A program made the position numbers and the translations under genes. From NCBI RefSeq assembly GCF_001548035.1, contig NZ_AP014723.1, forward strand, positions 496,001 through 560,000: a stretch of 64,000 bases of DNA. Reading direction: 5' to 3'. The DNA comes from Sulfurospirillum sp. UCH001. Lineage in GTDB: Bacteria; Campylobacterota; Campylobacteria; Campylobacterales; Sulfurospirillaceae. Below, piece by piece: positions 28,687-36,366 of this stretch (position 1 is the stretch's first letter; each line of letters starts with the position of its first letter). The notes under the pieces are model-generated. The model ran no database searches and was not told where the DNA came from. It saw only the letters and a list, made by a program, of their open reading frames with translations.

Positions 28687-29331
28687 TTAAAACTCTATGT
28701 CTTTTACCATTGTAAAATCTGAATAAGAAGCTTTTACTTTGAAAATATTGATGTCCTCAGAGCCATATTTTTGGGTAATCTCTTCTCTTGTTGTTTGAGA
28801 TCTACATCCGATGATTACTTCTTTTAAAACAACATCTTCCGAGTCTGAAAAATTATAATAGTATTTATCCTCGTATTTATGCGCTAATTCAGTAAATAGA
28901 CGAATTTCTTTTTCGTATTTCCAATCTGTATGTTTCGTAGATAATATTTTACGCATTTCTTCTACATTGTTCTCTTCTATAATTTTATGAAGCTTACGGT
29001 TGTATCGTTTATTAATATAAGTTACATTTATTGGTTTTGCTCTCTCAGAAATTTCAAATCCTAAACATATCCCTTGATGATTACCTGCATAATGTGCCCA
29101 TAGCAAAGGACTGTTCCAATCCAGACTAAAACAAAGAATACCGTATTTTTGACTAATGAAATTTTTTAGTTTTTCCATTAGTTCATCAAGTTCCTTATCG
29201 TATTCTCCTAATAGTTTAAGCGCTAGCAGTTCAAATGGGTCATTCAATTTATCAATAAGCGAAATTTTTAACCGTTTATCTCGTAAACTATCTAATCCAT
29301 GTTCTAATTTTATAAAATGATAGACTCTCAT
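28687..29331 (-). CDS. DUF2971 domain protein
   Basis: 214 residues of the DUF2971 type: the N-terminal MRVYHFIKLEHGLDSLRDKRLKIS and NDPFELLA, the LLWAHYAGNHQGICLGFE core and the late KYEKEIRLF are the family hallmarks. DUF2971 proteins are widespread, patchily distributed, and of unknown biochemical function. No partner gene is coupled to it, and the gene is more A/T-rich in third positions than the hcp gene beside it. It is probably accessory. The ATG at 29331 has only a weak ribosome site. Confidence 0.75.
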   Translation of the reverse strand: MRVYHFIKLEHGLDSLRDKRLKISLIDKLNDPFELLALKLLGEYDKELDELMEKLKNFISQKYGILCFSLDWNSPLLWAHYAGNHQGICLGFEISERAKPINVTYINKRYNRKLHKIIEENNVEEMRKILSTKHTDWKYEKEIRLFTELAHKYEDKYYYNFSDSEDVVLKEVIIGCRSQTTREEITQKYGSEDINIFKVKASYSDFTMVKDIEF

Positions 29332-29365
29332 TCTATTTACCCCATAAGGTTATTTTTTTAAATTT

Positions 29366-29572
29366 TTAACTCTCAACCTCTATCACTTCCCCACCCACTT
29401 CAATCCTCTCACCTGAAACAATCTTCGCGCGCTTCCTTGTCTCAATTTCACCGTTTAGTTTAACTTGCCCCTCTTCGATAAGCGTTTTTGCATGAGCGCC
29501 ACTCTCAGCTACACCCATCACTTTGAGCAGTTTAAACAACTCGATGTACTCTTCGTCTAGTTTAAATTTCAT
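29366..29572 (-). CDS. S4-domain RNA-binding protein (YbcJ-like)
   Basis: A 68-residue protein that is little more than one S4 fold: IELFKLLKVMGVAESGAHAKTLIEEGQVKLNGE followed by the basic RKRAKI and a closing beta pair. This resembles E. coli YbcJ, a small RNA-binding protein of unclear role. The frame runs on upstream to 29842, but that stretch has no S4 homology and overlaps the Rieske gene; the ATG at 29572 gives the natural domain start. Likely binds structured RNA, perhaps the ribosome. Confidence 0.82.
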   Translation of the reverse strand: MKFKLDEEYIELFKLLKVMGVAESGAHAKTLIEEGQVKLNGEIETRKRAKIVSGERIEVGGEVIEVES

Positions 29573-29824
29573 ATGCAATCCTTTATGGGTAAAATCATAT
29601 CCGAATTTAATGTGCGATGTAAACCTTGTGAACGAAGTAAAAGCACCAAAGTTGTGCGGGCATTCCGCCAAGGAAAACTTAGCGTTAGCGTAGCTTGTCG
29701 AGCTTTGCTTGAAAAGCGTGTTAAGAGTTCTTTGAACTCTATTGATAAAAGTTTTGGTAAAATGGCTACGCGCAAAGCATGGCATAAAGGAAAATTGGGA
29801 TGGATCGAAATCGAAGACTGGTGA
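29573..29824 (+). CDS. Doubtful small basic protein upstream of petA
   Basis: An 83-codon frame fills the 227-base gap between the S4 gene and petA and overlaps petA by 25 bases in another frame. The product would be strongly basic, with CKPC near residue 16 and a Trp-rich tail (KAWHKGKLGWIEIEDW). Codon choice looks reasonable, but no ribosome site precedes the first ATG, which abuts the divergent S4 start codon, and I recognise no family. It could equally be the leader and promoter region of petA, or a decayed gene. Confidence 0.25.
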   Translation: MQSFMGKIISEFNVRCKPCERSKSTKVVRAFRQGKLSVSVACRALLEKRVKSSLNSIDKSFGKMATRKAWHKGKLGWIEIEDW

Positions 29825-30300
29825 ATTACTCGCTTTTAGCACTCACAGGAACGGGTGTTTACCATGCGATAGGTACGATGTTTCAGTCTTTGGAACCCCC
29901 TAAAAAAGCCCTCCTTGATGCGGCAACCTTTATAGATACGGCAGCTTTACCACTCAATGAAATTTCTTATCTCTCATGGCAAAAAAAACCACTGTTTGTT
30001 TTAAAAAAAGACGCCTCCATGGTGCTCGATAAAAAGCGTGACATTCAAGTTGGGGATTATTACTATACCCTGATGGTGGGCATTTGCACCCATTTAGGCT
30101 GTGTTCCAAAGTACGATGCAAAGGCGGAGCGTTTTATCTGTCCGTGCCACAATGGGCAGTTTGACTACAATGGCAACGCCCTTGCAAGTCCGGTTACCAA
30201 GCCTTTGGTCATTCCTCCGTTTAAAATTCAGGGTGAAACCATCATCGTTGGAGAAGTAAGCGAAGCGTACCTTCAACTCATGGAGGCGGCAAAAGCATGA
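29800..30300 (+). CDS. petA: Rieske iron-sulfur subunit of a cytochrome bc complex
   Basis: 166 residues: an N-terminal anchor with a twin-arginine-like start (NRRLVNYSLLALTGTG), then a Rieske domain with cluster ligands in CTHLGC (C96, H98) and CPCHNG (C114, H117), plus the disulfide cysteines C101 and C116. It transfers electrons from menaquinol to a c-type cytochrome on the periplasmic side. AAAGGA precedes the ATG. Its stop overlaps the petB start (ATGA). Confidence 0.94.
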   Translation: MDRNRRLVNYSLLALTGTGVYHAIGTMFQSLEPPKKALLDAATFIDTAALPLNEISYLSWQKKPLFVLKKDASMVLDKKRDIQVGDYYYTLMVGICTHLGCVPKYDAKAERFICPCHNGQFDYNGNALASPVTKPLVIPPFKIQGETIIVGEVSEAYLQLMEAAKA

Positions 30301-31457
30301 ATCTCAAAATACATAATTTCAATATACTCCTTTACACAGGCGCCATCATGGTTGTCGTGTGTCTTTTACTGCTTGTTTCAGGCATCTTTCTTGCGATGCA
30401 CTACATCCCAGATGCAAGCAAAGCGTTTGAGAGTGTGCATACGACCATCATGCAAGAGGTCAATTATGGTTGGCTATGGCGTAAAATCCACGCGGTTGGC
30501 TCAACCTTTTTCTTTTTATTGCTCTACATTCACCTTTTAGGAATGCTCTATTTTGGGTTTTACAAACATGGCAAAACGAAGTATTGGTACAGCGGTATGG
30601 TGCTGTACTTTTGCTGTATGGTCATCGGGTTTACGGGCTATGTGCTTCCGATGGGGCAGATGAGTTACTGGGCAGCGCAAGTCATCACCAGTTTGCTTGA
30701 GTACATCCCTGGCGCGGGTGAGGACATCGTGCTGTGGGTGCGGGGTGACTTTAGTGTGAGTGGCATCACGTTGTTACGCTTTTATACCTTGCACATTGTT
30801 GTGATGCCTTTAGCCATTGCTTTAATGGTACTGGTGCATACGGACTTTATGAAGTGGTACGCTACCAATAAGCTCTCATGGAATCGCAAAGGCTTGCATA
30901 TACAAAAAGTTGAGCGTTTTAGCAAACACGACATCATTCCCAAAGAGCCAAAACCGTTTTTCTCCAATGCCGTTTTAAAGCCACTTTTAGCGTGTACACT
31001 CTTTTTGGCACTCTTTTTTTACTGTGTTTTTTTTCATGATTATTTAGCATTTGATGCGCTCAACCTAACGCCTGCAAACCCAAGCGATACGCCTGCACAT
31101 ATTTATCCTGAGTGGTATTTTTTATGGATGTTGCAGTTACTTAAAAGCTTTTTCTTTGACATTGGGATGATTAAGGGTTCGTACATCGGCATGGCATCGT
31201 TAGTGGTGGTTAATGTTGGGCTTTTACTGATGCCACTGTTAGATAAAAACCCTCGTCGTATTCCCGCACATCAACGTCCTTACTTTTTTGTGTGGTTTTG
31301 GGCATTGGTGGTTTCTTTAATAGCATTGAGTATTTTGGGTAAATTGCCAAGTTCAAACATAACCCTATGGATAGGCTTGTTCTTTTCGACTATTTTGATA
31401 GTACTGTTTTTCATTTTGCCGTTTCTCTCAAAAAAGGAGTCTCATGCCAAATCGTAA
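30297..31457 (+). CDS. petB: Cytochrome b subunit of a cytochrome bc complex
   Basis: 386-residue quinol-oxidising membrane subunit. The four haem ligands are H65 and H79 on one helix (13 residues between) and H166 and H181 on another (14 residues between, the spacing of b6f-like cytochromes). The quinol-site PEWY lies at 271-274, so the C-terminal part equivalent to subunit IV is fused. About eight transmembrane helices are visible. The stop overlaps the next small gene by 14 bases. The usual diheme cytochrome c1 gene (petC) does not follow. Confidence 0.94.
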   Translation: MNLKIHNFNILLYTGAIMVVVCLLLLVSGIFLAMHYIPDASKAFESVHTTIMQEVNYGWLWRKIHAVGSTFFFLLLYIHLLGMLYFGFYKHGKTKYWYSGMVLYFCCMVIGFTGYVLPMGQMSYWAAQVITSLLEYIPGAGEDIVLWVRGDFSVSGITLLRFYTLHIVVMPLAIALMVLVHTDFMKWYATNKLSWNRKGLHIQKVERFSKHDIIPKEPKPFFSNAVLKPLLACTLFLALFFYCVFFHDYLAFDALNLTPANPSDTPAHIYPEWYFLWMLQLLKSFFFDIGMIKGSYIGMASLVVVNVGLLLMPLLDKNPRRIPAHQRPYFFVWFWALVVSLIALSILGKLPSSNITLWIGLFFSTILIVLFFILPFLSKKESHAKS

Positions 31458-31716
31458 AATTTTTGCGGCAATCGCGCTGTGCGTTTTTGTGTTGGTGATG
31501 GGGCTAGAGTGGTTACCAAAACAGTTTGTTGCAGAAAAAAGTCTTGTTGTCACAGAGCAAACGCTCAAAACAACGACACAGGAAGAAAAAGCGATGTCTG
31601 AAATAGAGATACATAAGCGCGATACGATGGGCTATAGCATTGTGGGGTATTTTCTTTTACTTTCTGTGTTGCTCTATATCAAAATACATTTGCAACGCTC
31701 AAAAGTCAACGAATAA
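31444..31716 (+). CDS. Small two-helix membrane protein in place of PetC
   Basis: A 90-residue protein with hydrophobic segments at about 6-23 and 64-82 and a polar 40-residue loop between them (TEQTLKTTTQEEKAMSEIEIHKRD). It has no CxxCH and so cannot be a cytochrome c. It overlaps petB by 14 bases and has AAAAAAGGAG before its ATG, so it is a real, coupled gene. It may be an accessory or stabilising subunit of the bc complex; no named family is recognised. Confidence 0.75.
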   Translation: MPNRKIFAAIALCVFVLVMGLEWLPKQFVAEKSLVVTEQTLKTTTQEEKAMSEIEIHKRDTMGYSIVGYFLLLSVLLYIKIHLQRSKVNE

Positions 31717-31719
31717 AGA

Positions 31720-32232
31720 TTACGATTTTTTCTTTCCATCTAAAATAACGTCAATAACCATCGCAAAGATACCTAATGTTATGAGGGTAAATGCCCATGA
31801 AAAACTTTTGGTAATGACGTATCCGACAATTAAAATGGCAAGTGCGGTTGGAACTTCGTTGTAAGCTCTAAAAAATTTTCCATCTTTGGTACAGGTACCA
31901 TTGGCAAGTTGTAGGCGATACTTTTCCAGTGAAAATGAGTAGAGTGTAAGCGCAATGAGTACCGTAAACTTCGCATATATCCATCCTCCGCTTGAGAGCA
32001 GTTGAGGGTCGGCAATAATCATACTAAGTCCACTAGCAAGGGTCGCCCAAAAAGCAGGAAGCCCGATGTACTTGTAGATTTTGTACTCTTGGATTTTCAC
32101 GACTTCCACAAATTCTTTTTTTTCAGCATGTTCGACGTGGTACACAAAAAGTCGTGGCAAGTAAAATAACATCGCCATCCATGACATCAACGCGATAATG
32201 TGAAAAGCAAGAATCCATTTATAGTGATCCAA
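31720..32232 (-). CDS. hemJ: Protoporphyrinogen oxidase HemJ
   Basis: UPF0093/HemJ membrane protein that oxidises protoporphyrinogen IX to protoporphyrin IX in haem synthesis. Four to five hydrophobic helices are seen, with the conserved His in WILAFHIIALMSWMAMLFYLPRLFVYH and the AKFTVLIALT and AYNEVP motifs. 170 residues is somewhat longer than the common 140-150. The TTG start at 32232 is supported by the family N-terminus. The gene is convergent with the petAB operon. The context fits demand for haem in cytochromes. Confidence 0.9.
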   Translation of the reverse strand: MDHYKWILAFHIIALMSWMAMLFYLPRLFVYHVEHAEKKEFVEVVKIQEYKIYKYIGLPAFWATLASGLSMIIADPQLLSSGGWIYAKFTVLIALTLYSFSLEKYRLQLANGTCTKDGKFFRAYNEVPTALAILIVGYVITKSFSWAFTLITLGIFAMVIDVILDGKKKS

Positions 32233-32342
32233 CGTTCATCCTTTTTTCATTTGCAAGCGCGTTATCATACCAAAAACTTACCTCAAACTCCTCTAAAGTG
32301 AGATTATCCTACAATGCTGACAAAGATTTAAAGGATACGCTT

Positions 32343-33569
32343 ATGCCATTTACCACACTTTGCCTTGCCATACAAAAAGCCATTCATGAAGTAGGTTTTA
32401 GTGAGCCAACAGAGATTCAAAAAAGCGTCATTCCTTTAGTTTTGGAGCGCAAAGATATTATGGCTAGAGCGCAAACGGGAAGTGGTAAAAGTGCTTCGTT
32501 TGTATTGCCTATTTTAGAGCTGTGGCAAGAAAATAAGGGTGAAGGCAAAGCAAAAATTAAAGCACTGGTGTTAACCCCAACGAGAGAGTTAACACAACAA
32601 GTAGCAGAAGCATTTGTTAGCTTTGGAAAATTCTTGCCAACGAAGCCAAAAGTGGTGAGTATCATCGGTGGAGAGAAGATCGGCGAACAACTCTACGACA
32701 TTCAACAAGGATGTGACATCGTCGTGGCGACCTCTGGGCGATTGCTAGACATTATGAGTAAAAAGCAAATCAACCTCTCGCATGTAGAATTCTTTGTGCT
32801 CGATGAAGCAGACAAGATGTTAGACCTAGGATTTGAGCAAGAGTTGGAGTCTATACTTAAAGCCCTCCCTGAAAAACGCCAAAACCTTCTGTTTTCAGCA
32901 ACGTATCCTGAAAAAATGCAGGCTATTGCCTCTAAAATAACTCAAAATGCAGTTGAAGTAAATGTGGAAGCAGAGCAATTAAATGTTGAACATATCGCTC
33001 AGCGTGCTATCTTGGTGAATAAAGAAAACCGTGCTCCTTTATTGCGTCATCTGCTTAAAACTCACAAATGGAAAAAAGTGTTGGTGTTTATAGCAAATAA
33101 AAGAGCATGTGAAAACATCGCCATGAAATTTCGCAAGCATGGATTTAGCGCAGAGGCGTTTCATGGGGATTTGGTTCAAGAGGGTAGAAACTGGGCACTT
33201 CAAGCTCTAAAAGAGGGCAAAGTAAACATTCTCTTTGCCACAGACATTGCCGCGCGTGGACTTCACATCGAGGATGTGGAATGTGTCATCAACTTTGATT
33301 TACCGCGTTCGCCTTTAGATTACGTTCACCGCATCGGGCGAACGGGTAGAGCTGGGAAAAAGGGCGTAGCGATTTCGTTTATTGACCATGAAGATGAGGC
33401 TCATTTTGCGCTCATTCAAAAACGCTGTGATGTCAAGATGGAAAAAGAGAGCATTCAAGGGTTTGAACGCATCGGTGAAGCACCTAAAAAAGAGAAGGGG
33501 AGTGCTCCTGTAAAAGGGAAGCGAAAAAGTAAAAAAGATAAGCTACGAGAGCAGGCGGGTCAAGCCTGA
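32343..33569 (+). CDS. rhlE: DEAD-box RNA helicase, RhlE-like
   Basis: ATP-dependent RNA helicase of 408 residues. The Q-motif region (FSEPTEIQKSVIP), motif I AQTGSGKSASF, Ia PTRELTQQ, II DEADKMLDLGFE, III SATYPEKM and VI HRIGRTGRAG are all intact, followed by a Lys-rich tail (KGKRKSKKDKLREQ) that could add RNA affinity. The ATG at 32343 follows AAGGAT; the frame opens 15 codons earlier without a site. It probably acts in ribosome assembly or RNA turnover. The exact subfamily is uncertain. Confidence 0.9.
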   Translation: MPFTTLCLAIQKAIHEVGFSEPTEIQKSVIPLVLERKDIMARAQTGSGKSASFVLPILELWQENKGEGKAKIKALVLTPTRELTQQVAEAFVSFGKFLPTKPKVVSIIGGEKIGEQLYDIQQGCDIVVATSGRLLDIMSKKQINLSHVEFFVLDEADKMLDLGFEQELESILKALPEKRQNLLFSATYPEKMQAIASKITQNAVEVNVEAEQLNVEHIAQRAILVNKENRAPLLRHLLKTHKWKKVLVFIANKRACENIAMKFRKHGFSAEAFHGDLVQEGRNWALQALKEGKVNILFATDIAARGLHIEDVECVINFDLPRSPLDYVHRIGRTGRAGKKGVAISFIDHEDEAHFALIQKRCDVKMEKESIQGFERIGEAPKKEKGSAPVKGKRKSKKDKLREQAGQA

Positions 33570-33574
33570 CTCTC

Positions 33575-35197
33575 TTATGCGACAAGTGCGCTTTTTTTAA
33601 CTTCGAGTCTATCGTAGAGATCTAACATATTGACATAGTGAGGATGTAGACTTACATCGATAAAGTAGGCTTTCCCATCTAATATATTGAGTGCGTGTGT
33701 TACATTTTCTTTGCCAAAAATATCTTCAAAAGCACTTTCGTATTCACTCCAAAGATGTTCTTGGTCTCTTAAATGAATGATCTCACTGAGAAGCTTACTC
33801 ATTGGATTTTCACTCAATGCTAAAAGACTTTGTGCCTCTTCATAATTCTCCAACAGTAAATGAATTTGTGCTTTGAGGTCTATCATCTGAAAGTTTTGCT
33901 CAAAAATAACACCGATATATTTTTCCATATTGAGCGAATCTTCCAAAGGCTCGATGGTTTCAAGCAATGTTTCGTGGTCTTCTTCTTTAAAGTTCAATAC
34001 CGCATGACGTATAAATTTACCGCTGTTTCGATTTTGATAAACCATATCTTCGATAGGATACACCTCGGATATGCTAGGAATGATCATTTGGCATGAGTAA
34101 AAGTTAAGGTAGGTATATTCTCTTAGATAAATCTCTTTATCCATAGACTTTACGATGTTACATAAAAAGGCGTATTCATCGTCACTTCCATCTCCTTGAT
34201 ACTTCCAAGGCACATACTCAAAACTTTTAGTAGCACTTAAAAAAGGAAAACCCATTTTGCCGTTGGAGTCGATGAAGTGTGCTTCAAGGTTGAAGCTGTC
34301 ACCCACAAGGCTCATATTAAATGTTGGCATCTCAAACGCATCAAGGTTTTCAACACCTCGCCCTTGCATCAGCTCACTCATGGTACGCTCTAAAGAAACT
34401 TCTAAAATAGGATGAGCGCCAAAGGAGACAAAGAGTGTGCCATTACGTGGGTTGATAAGCGAGATAGCAGTTACTGGGAACTTCCCACCCAACGAGGCAT
34501 CGAGAATTTCAACGATGAATCCCGCATTTCTAAGCTCAACCAAATCAGCATGAAGTTTTGGAAATGAGGCAATGATCTCCTCTGGATACTTTGGAAGTGC
34601 GTAACCGTTTTTGATGATTTCCAGTTTTGCATGACGCTCAAAAATCTCACTCAAAGCTTGCACTTTAGCTTCATCAGCTGTATTACCGCTTGCTAAGCCG
34701 TTACTTACATATAGGTTGCTTAAGATATTGAGTGGAATGTAAACTTCTTCTTTGCCAAACACGCTTTGAAAAGGAAGAGCAACGACTTTATCCGTATAGT
34801 CACTGTTAAAATCGACCCAGTCTTCATGACTCATCTCATTAGATGTATTATAAATGGTGTGTAACGTGTCGTTGAGGTATGCTCCGCCAAATTCAAATAC
34901 TTTTTGATCAGGGTAATAGGTACGGTTTGGAAGGTGAAAGTCGATGAAAAAGTTGTTGGTTTGAAGTCTTTCGATGTACTCTCCAAGCGCGCTGGCTTTT
35001 GAAGCAAGAGAAAGTGTGCCTTTGCCGTTTGAATAGATGTGATTAGGCGCCTCAGTTGATGCAAGATTTACAGAGTAACAGTTTTTCAGTGGATGCTTTT
35101 CGCTGGCAAATTTTAGTCCACTGTCAAGATCGTTTAAAATAGCCTGCATTTTTAAAATAGAATCTTCAAGTGACGCATTTTTAGAGAGTATATTCAT
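33575..35197 (-). CDS. ycaO: YcaO-type protein, RimO accessory factor
   Basis: 540-residue YcaO domain protein close to the E. coli type. The ATP-binding segments SNGKGTLSLASKASALGEYIERL, EAKVQALSEIFERHAKLEI and PILEVSLERTMSELMQG follow the known YcaO fold, and a helical C-terminal region (about 400-540, with TPR-like stretches EAQSLLAL) follows. In E. coli YcaO assists RimO in beta-methylthiolating S12, although its chemistry is debated; in biosynthetic clusters the fold makes azolines. No precursor peptide or dehydrogenase is beside it, so the RimO role is favoured. It is transcribed alone. Confidence 0.88.
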   Translation of the reverse strand: MNILSKNASLEDSILKMQAILNDLDSGLKFASEKHPLKNCYSVNLASTEAPNHIYSNGKGTLSLASKASALGEYIERLQTNNFFIDFHLPNRTYYPDQKVFEFGGAYLNDTLHTIYNTSNEMSHEDWVDFNSDYTDKVVALPFQSVFGKEEVYIPLNILSNLYVSNGLASGNTADEAKVQALSEIFERHAKLEIIKNGYALPKYPEEIIASFPKLHADLVELRNAGFIVEILDASLGGKFPVTAISLINPRNGTLFVSFGAHPILEVSLERTMSELMQGRGVENLDAFEMPTFNMSLVGDSFNLEAHFIDSNGKMGFPFLSATKSFEYVPWKYQGDGSDDEYAFLCNIVKSMDKEIYLREYTYLNFYSCQMIIPSISEVYPIEDMVYQNRNSGKFIRHAVLNFKEEDHETLLETIEPLEDSLNMEKYIGVIFEQNFQMIDLKAQIHLLLENYEEAQSLLALSENPMSKLLSEIIHLRDQEHLWSEYESAFEDIFGKENVTHALNILDGKAYFIDVSLHPHYVNMLDLYDRLEVKKSALVA

Positions 35198-35327
35198 AAT
35201 GTAATAATTCCTTTAGATGTAACACAATGTAAAAACAATGAGTAGAAGAAAAGAGTTTTTAGAAGGTAACGAGGAGAAAACAGAAGTTTTGACACTTCTA
35301 TTTTTACCGAGTTAAAATCAACAAGAA

Positions 35328-35705
35328 TGGTGGAGCTGTGGGGGATTGAACCCCAGTCCAAAAATAGCCACCTATGACGTCTACATGCTTAGATATTGTT
35401 GATAGTGTTTAATTTTGCTTCGTACAACAATCAGAAAACTACACAAAACGAGCCTTTAACTTCGTTGCACGTAAAGGCGTTCGTGCAATATATCTACTAT
35501 GCCTATGATACTCTCTAAAGACTTCCTCAAGTAGCGTTGGAAGAGAGAGCAGTCCTAATTAATTTAAATTACGCTGCTAAAGCGTAAGCAGGACGATAGT
35601 TACTGTTGTTAGCAGTTATTGTTTGAAGGTTGTCTAACGGAAGACCCTCACTCCCGACATGCAGCCATAAGCTAAAACTACTCCTGTCGAAGCCATGTCA
35701 GCCCC
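35328..35705 (-). ncRNA. ssrA: Transfer-messenger RNA (tmRNA)
   Basis: Rescues stalled ribosomes by acting as tRNA and mRNA. The 5' end GGGGCTGACATGGCTTCGACAG and the 3' end with GGTTCAATCC T-arm and encoded CCA are unmistakable. The tag reading frame (minus strand, 35613-35569) encodes ANNSNYRPAYALAA then TAA, close to the Campylobacter tag ANNVKFAPAYAKAA that I recall. A TAAAAT -10 candidate lies at 35724-35719. Length about 378 bases. It stands alone between ycaO and a lipoprotein gene. Confidence 0.96.
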
Positions 35706-35745
35706 ATTCAAGAAACGAATTTTACCATAATAAATAGGAAATTTT

Positions 35746-35753
35746 GCTATAAT
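35746..35753 (+). promoter_or_regulatory. Extended -10 promoter of the lipoprotein gene
   Basis: TTTTGCTATAAT ends at 35753: a TATAAT box with upstream TG and a T-run, about 25 bases before the TTG start. This is a strong sigma-70 signal for the phylum. Confidence 0.65.
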
Positions 35754-35778
35754 CCGCAAAAATGTATAAGGAATTGTT

Positions 35779-36282
35779 TTGAAAAGAATTTTATCGTATC
35801 TTGGTGTAGCTCTTTTGTTTTTATTGATGCAAGGATGTGCATCTCGTACACCGCCTGCTTCAACTGTTACAACCTATGCCAATGATAAAGAAAATACCAA
35901 TCCAAAACTTTCAAAGCTTGTTGGTAAAAACTATATCAAAGGTGTCGTTATCTCTTTGAAACAAGATGTGAATGCACAAGCATGGAATTATGAAATTGAT
36001 GGTATTGAAACAACCAATGGAAAATTGCCTTATGCAAACTTCAATCATAAAACAGTACTTGCTAATGAAGGTGACCTTGTGTATGCTTCATTTGATGGTA
36101 TGAGAATGACTGAAATGTTTGTCATTAAGCCGGGATTTTACAAAGGTGGAAAGATAGCGACTTCAACTCCTCCAGTGGCTAGAAAAAAAGCTTCTAGCAA
36201 TGCAGAAGCAAGTGCAGGAAAAAGAGATAAAGCTCACCAAGTGATAGGTGTTCCACAAGAAGAAAGTATTAAATTAAATTAG
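35779..36282 (+). CDS. Lipoprotein of unknown function
   Basis: 167 residues with a signal peptide and lipobox LMQGC (Cys19), a Thr/Asn/Pro-rich linker, one compact domain (about 45-122, with the line VGKNYIKGVVISLKQD and the end TEMFVIKPGFY), and a basic Lys/Ala-rich tail. No family is recognised. The TTG start follows AAGGAA. It is monocistronic with its own strong promoter. Expected location is the periplasmic face of the inner or outer membrane. Confidence 0.75.
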   Translation: MKRILSYLGVALLFLLMQGCASRTPPASTVTTYANDKENTNPKLSKLVGKNYIKGVVISLKQDVNAQAWNYEIDGIETTNGKLPYANFNHKTVLANEGDLVYASFDGMRMTEMFVIKPGFYKGGKIATSTPPVARKKASSNAEASAGKRDKAHQVIGVPQEESIKLN

Positions 36283-36366
36283 GTTTACTTTTGTTAACCG
36301 ATCGTTTACTTTGAGTTTCTATACTTCTCTTAGCGAATTTCATATTTTCTTCTGAATTATGGAGAC

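Noticed and set aside
29573-29842. N-terminal extension of the S4-domain protein
   Set aside because: The frame is open upstream of 29572 but overlaps petA on the other strand and has no S4-related sequence; the ATG at 29572 gives a natural domain boundary.
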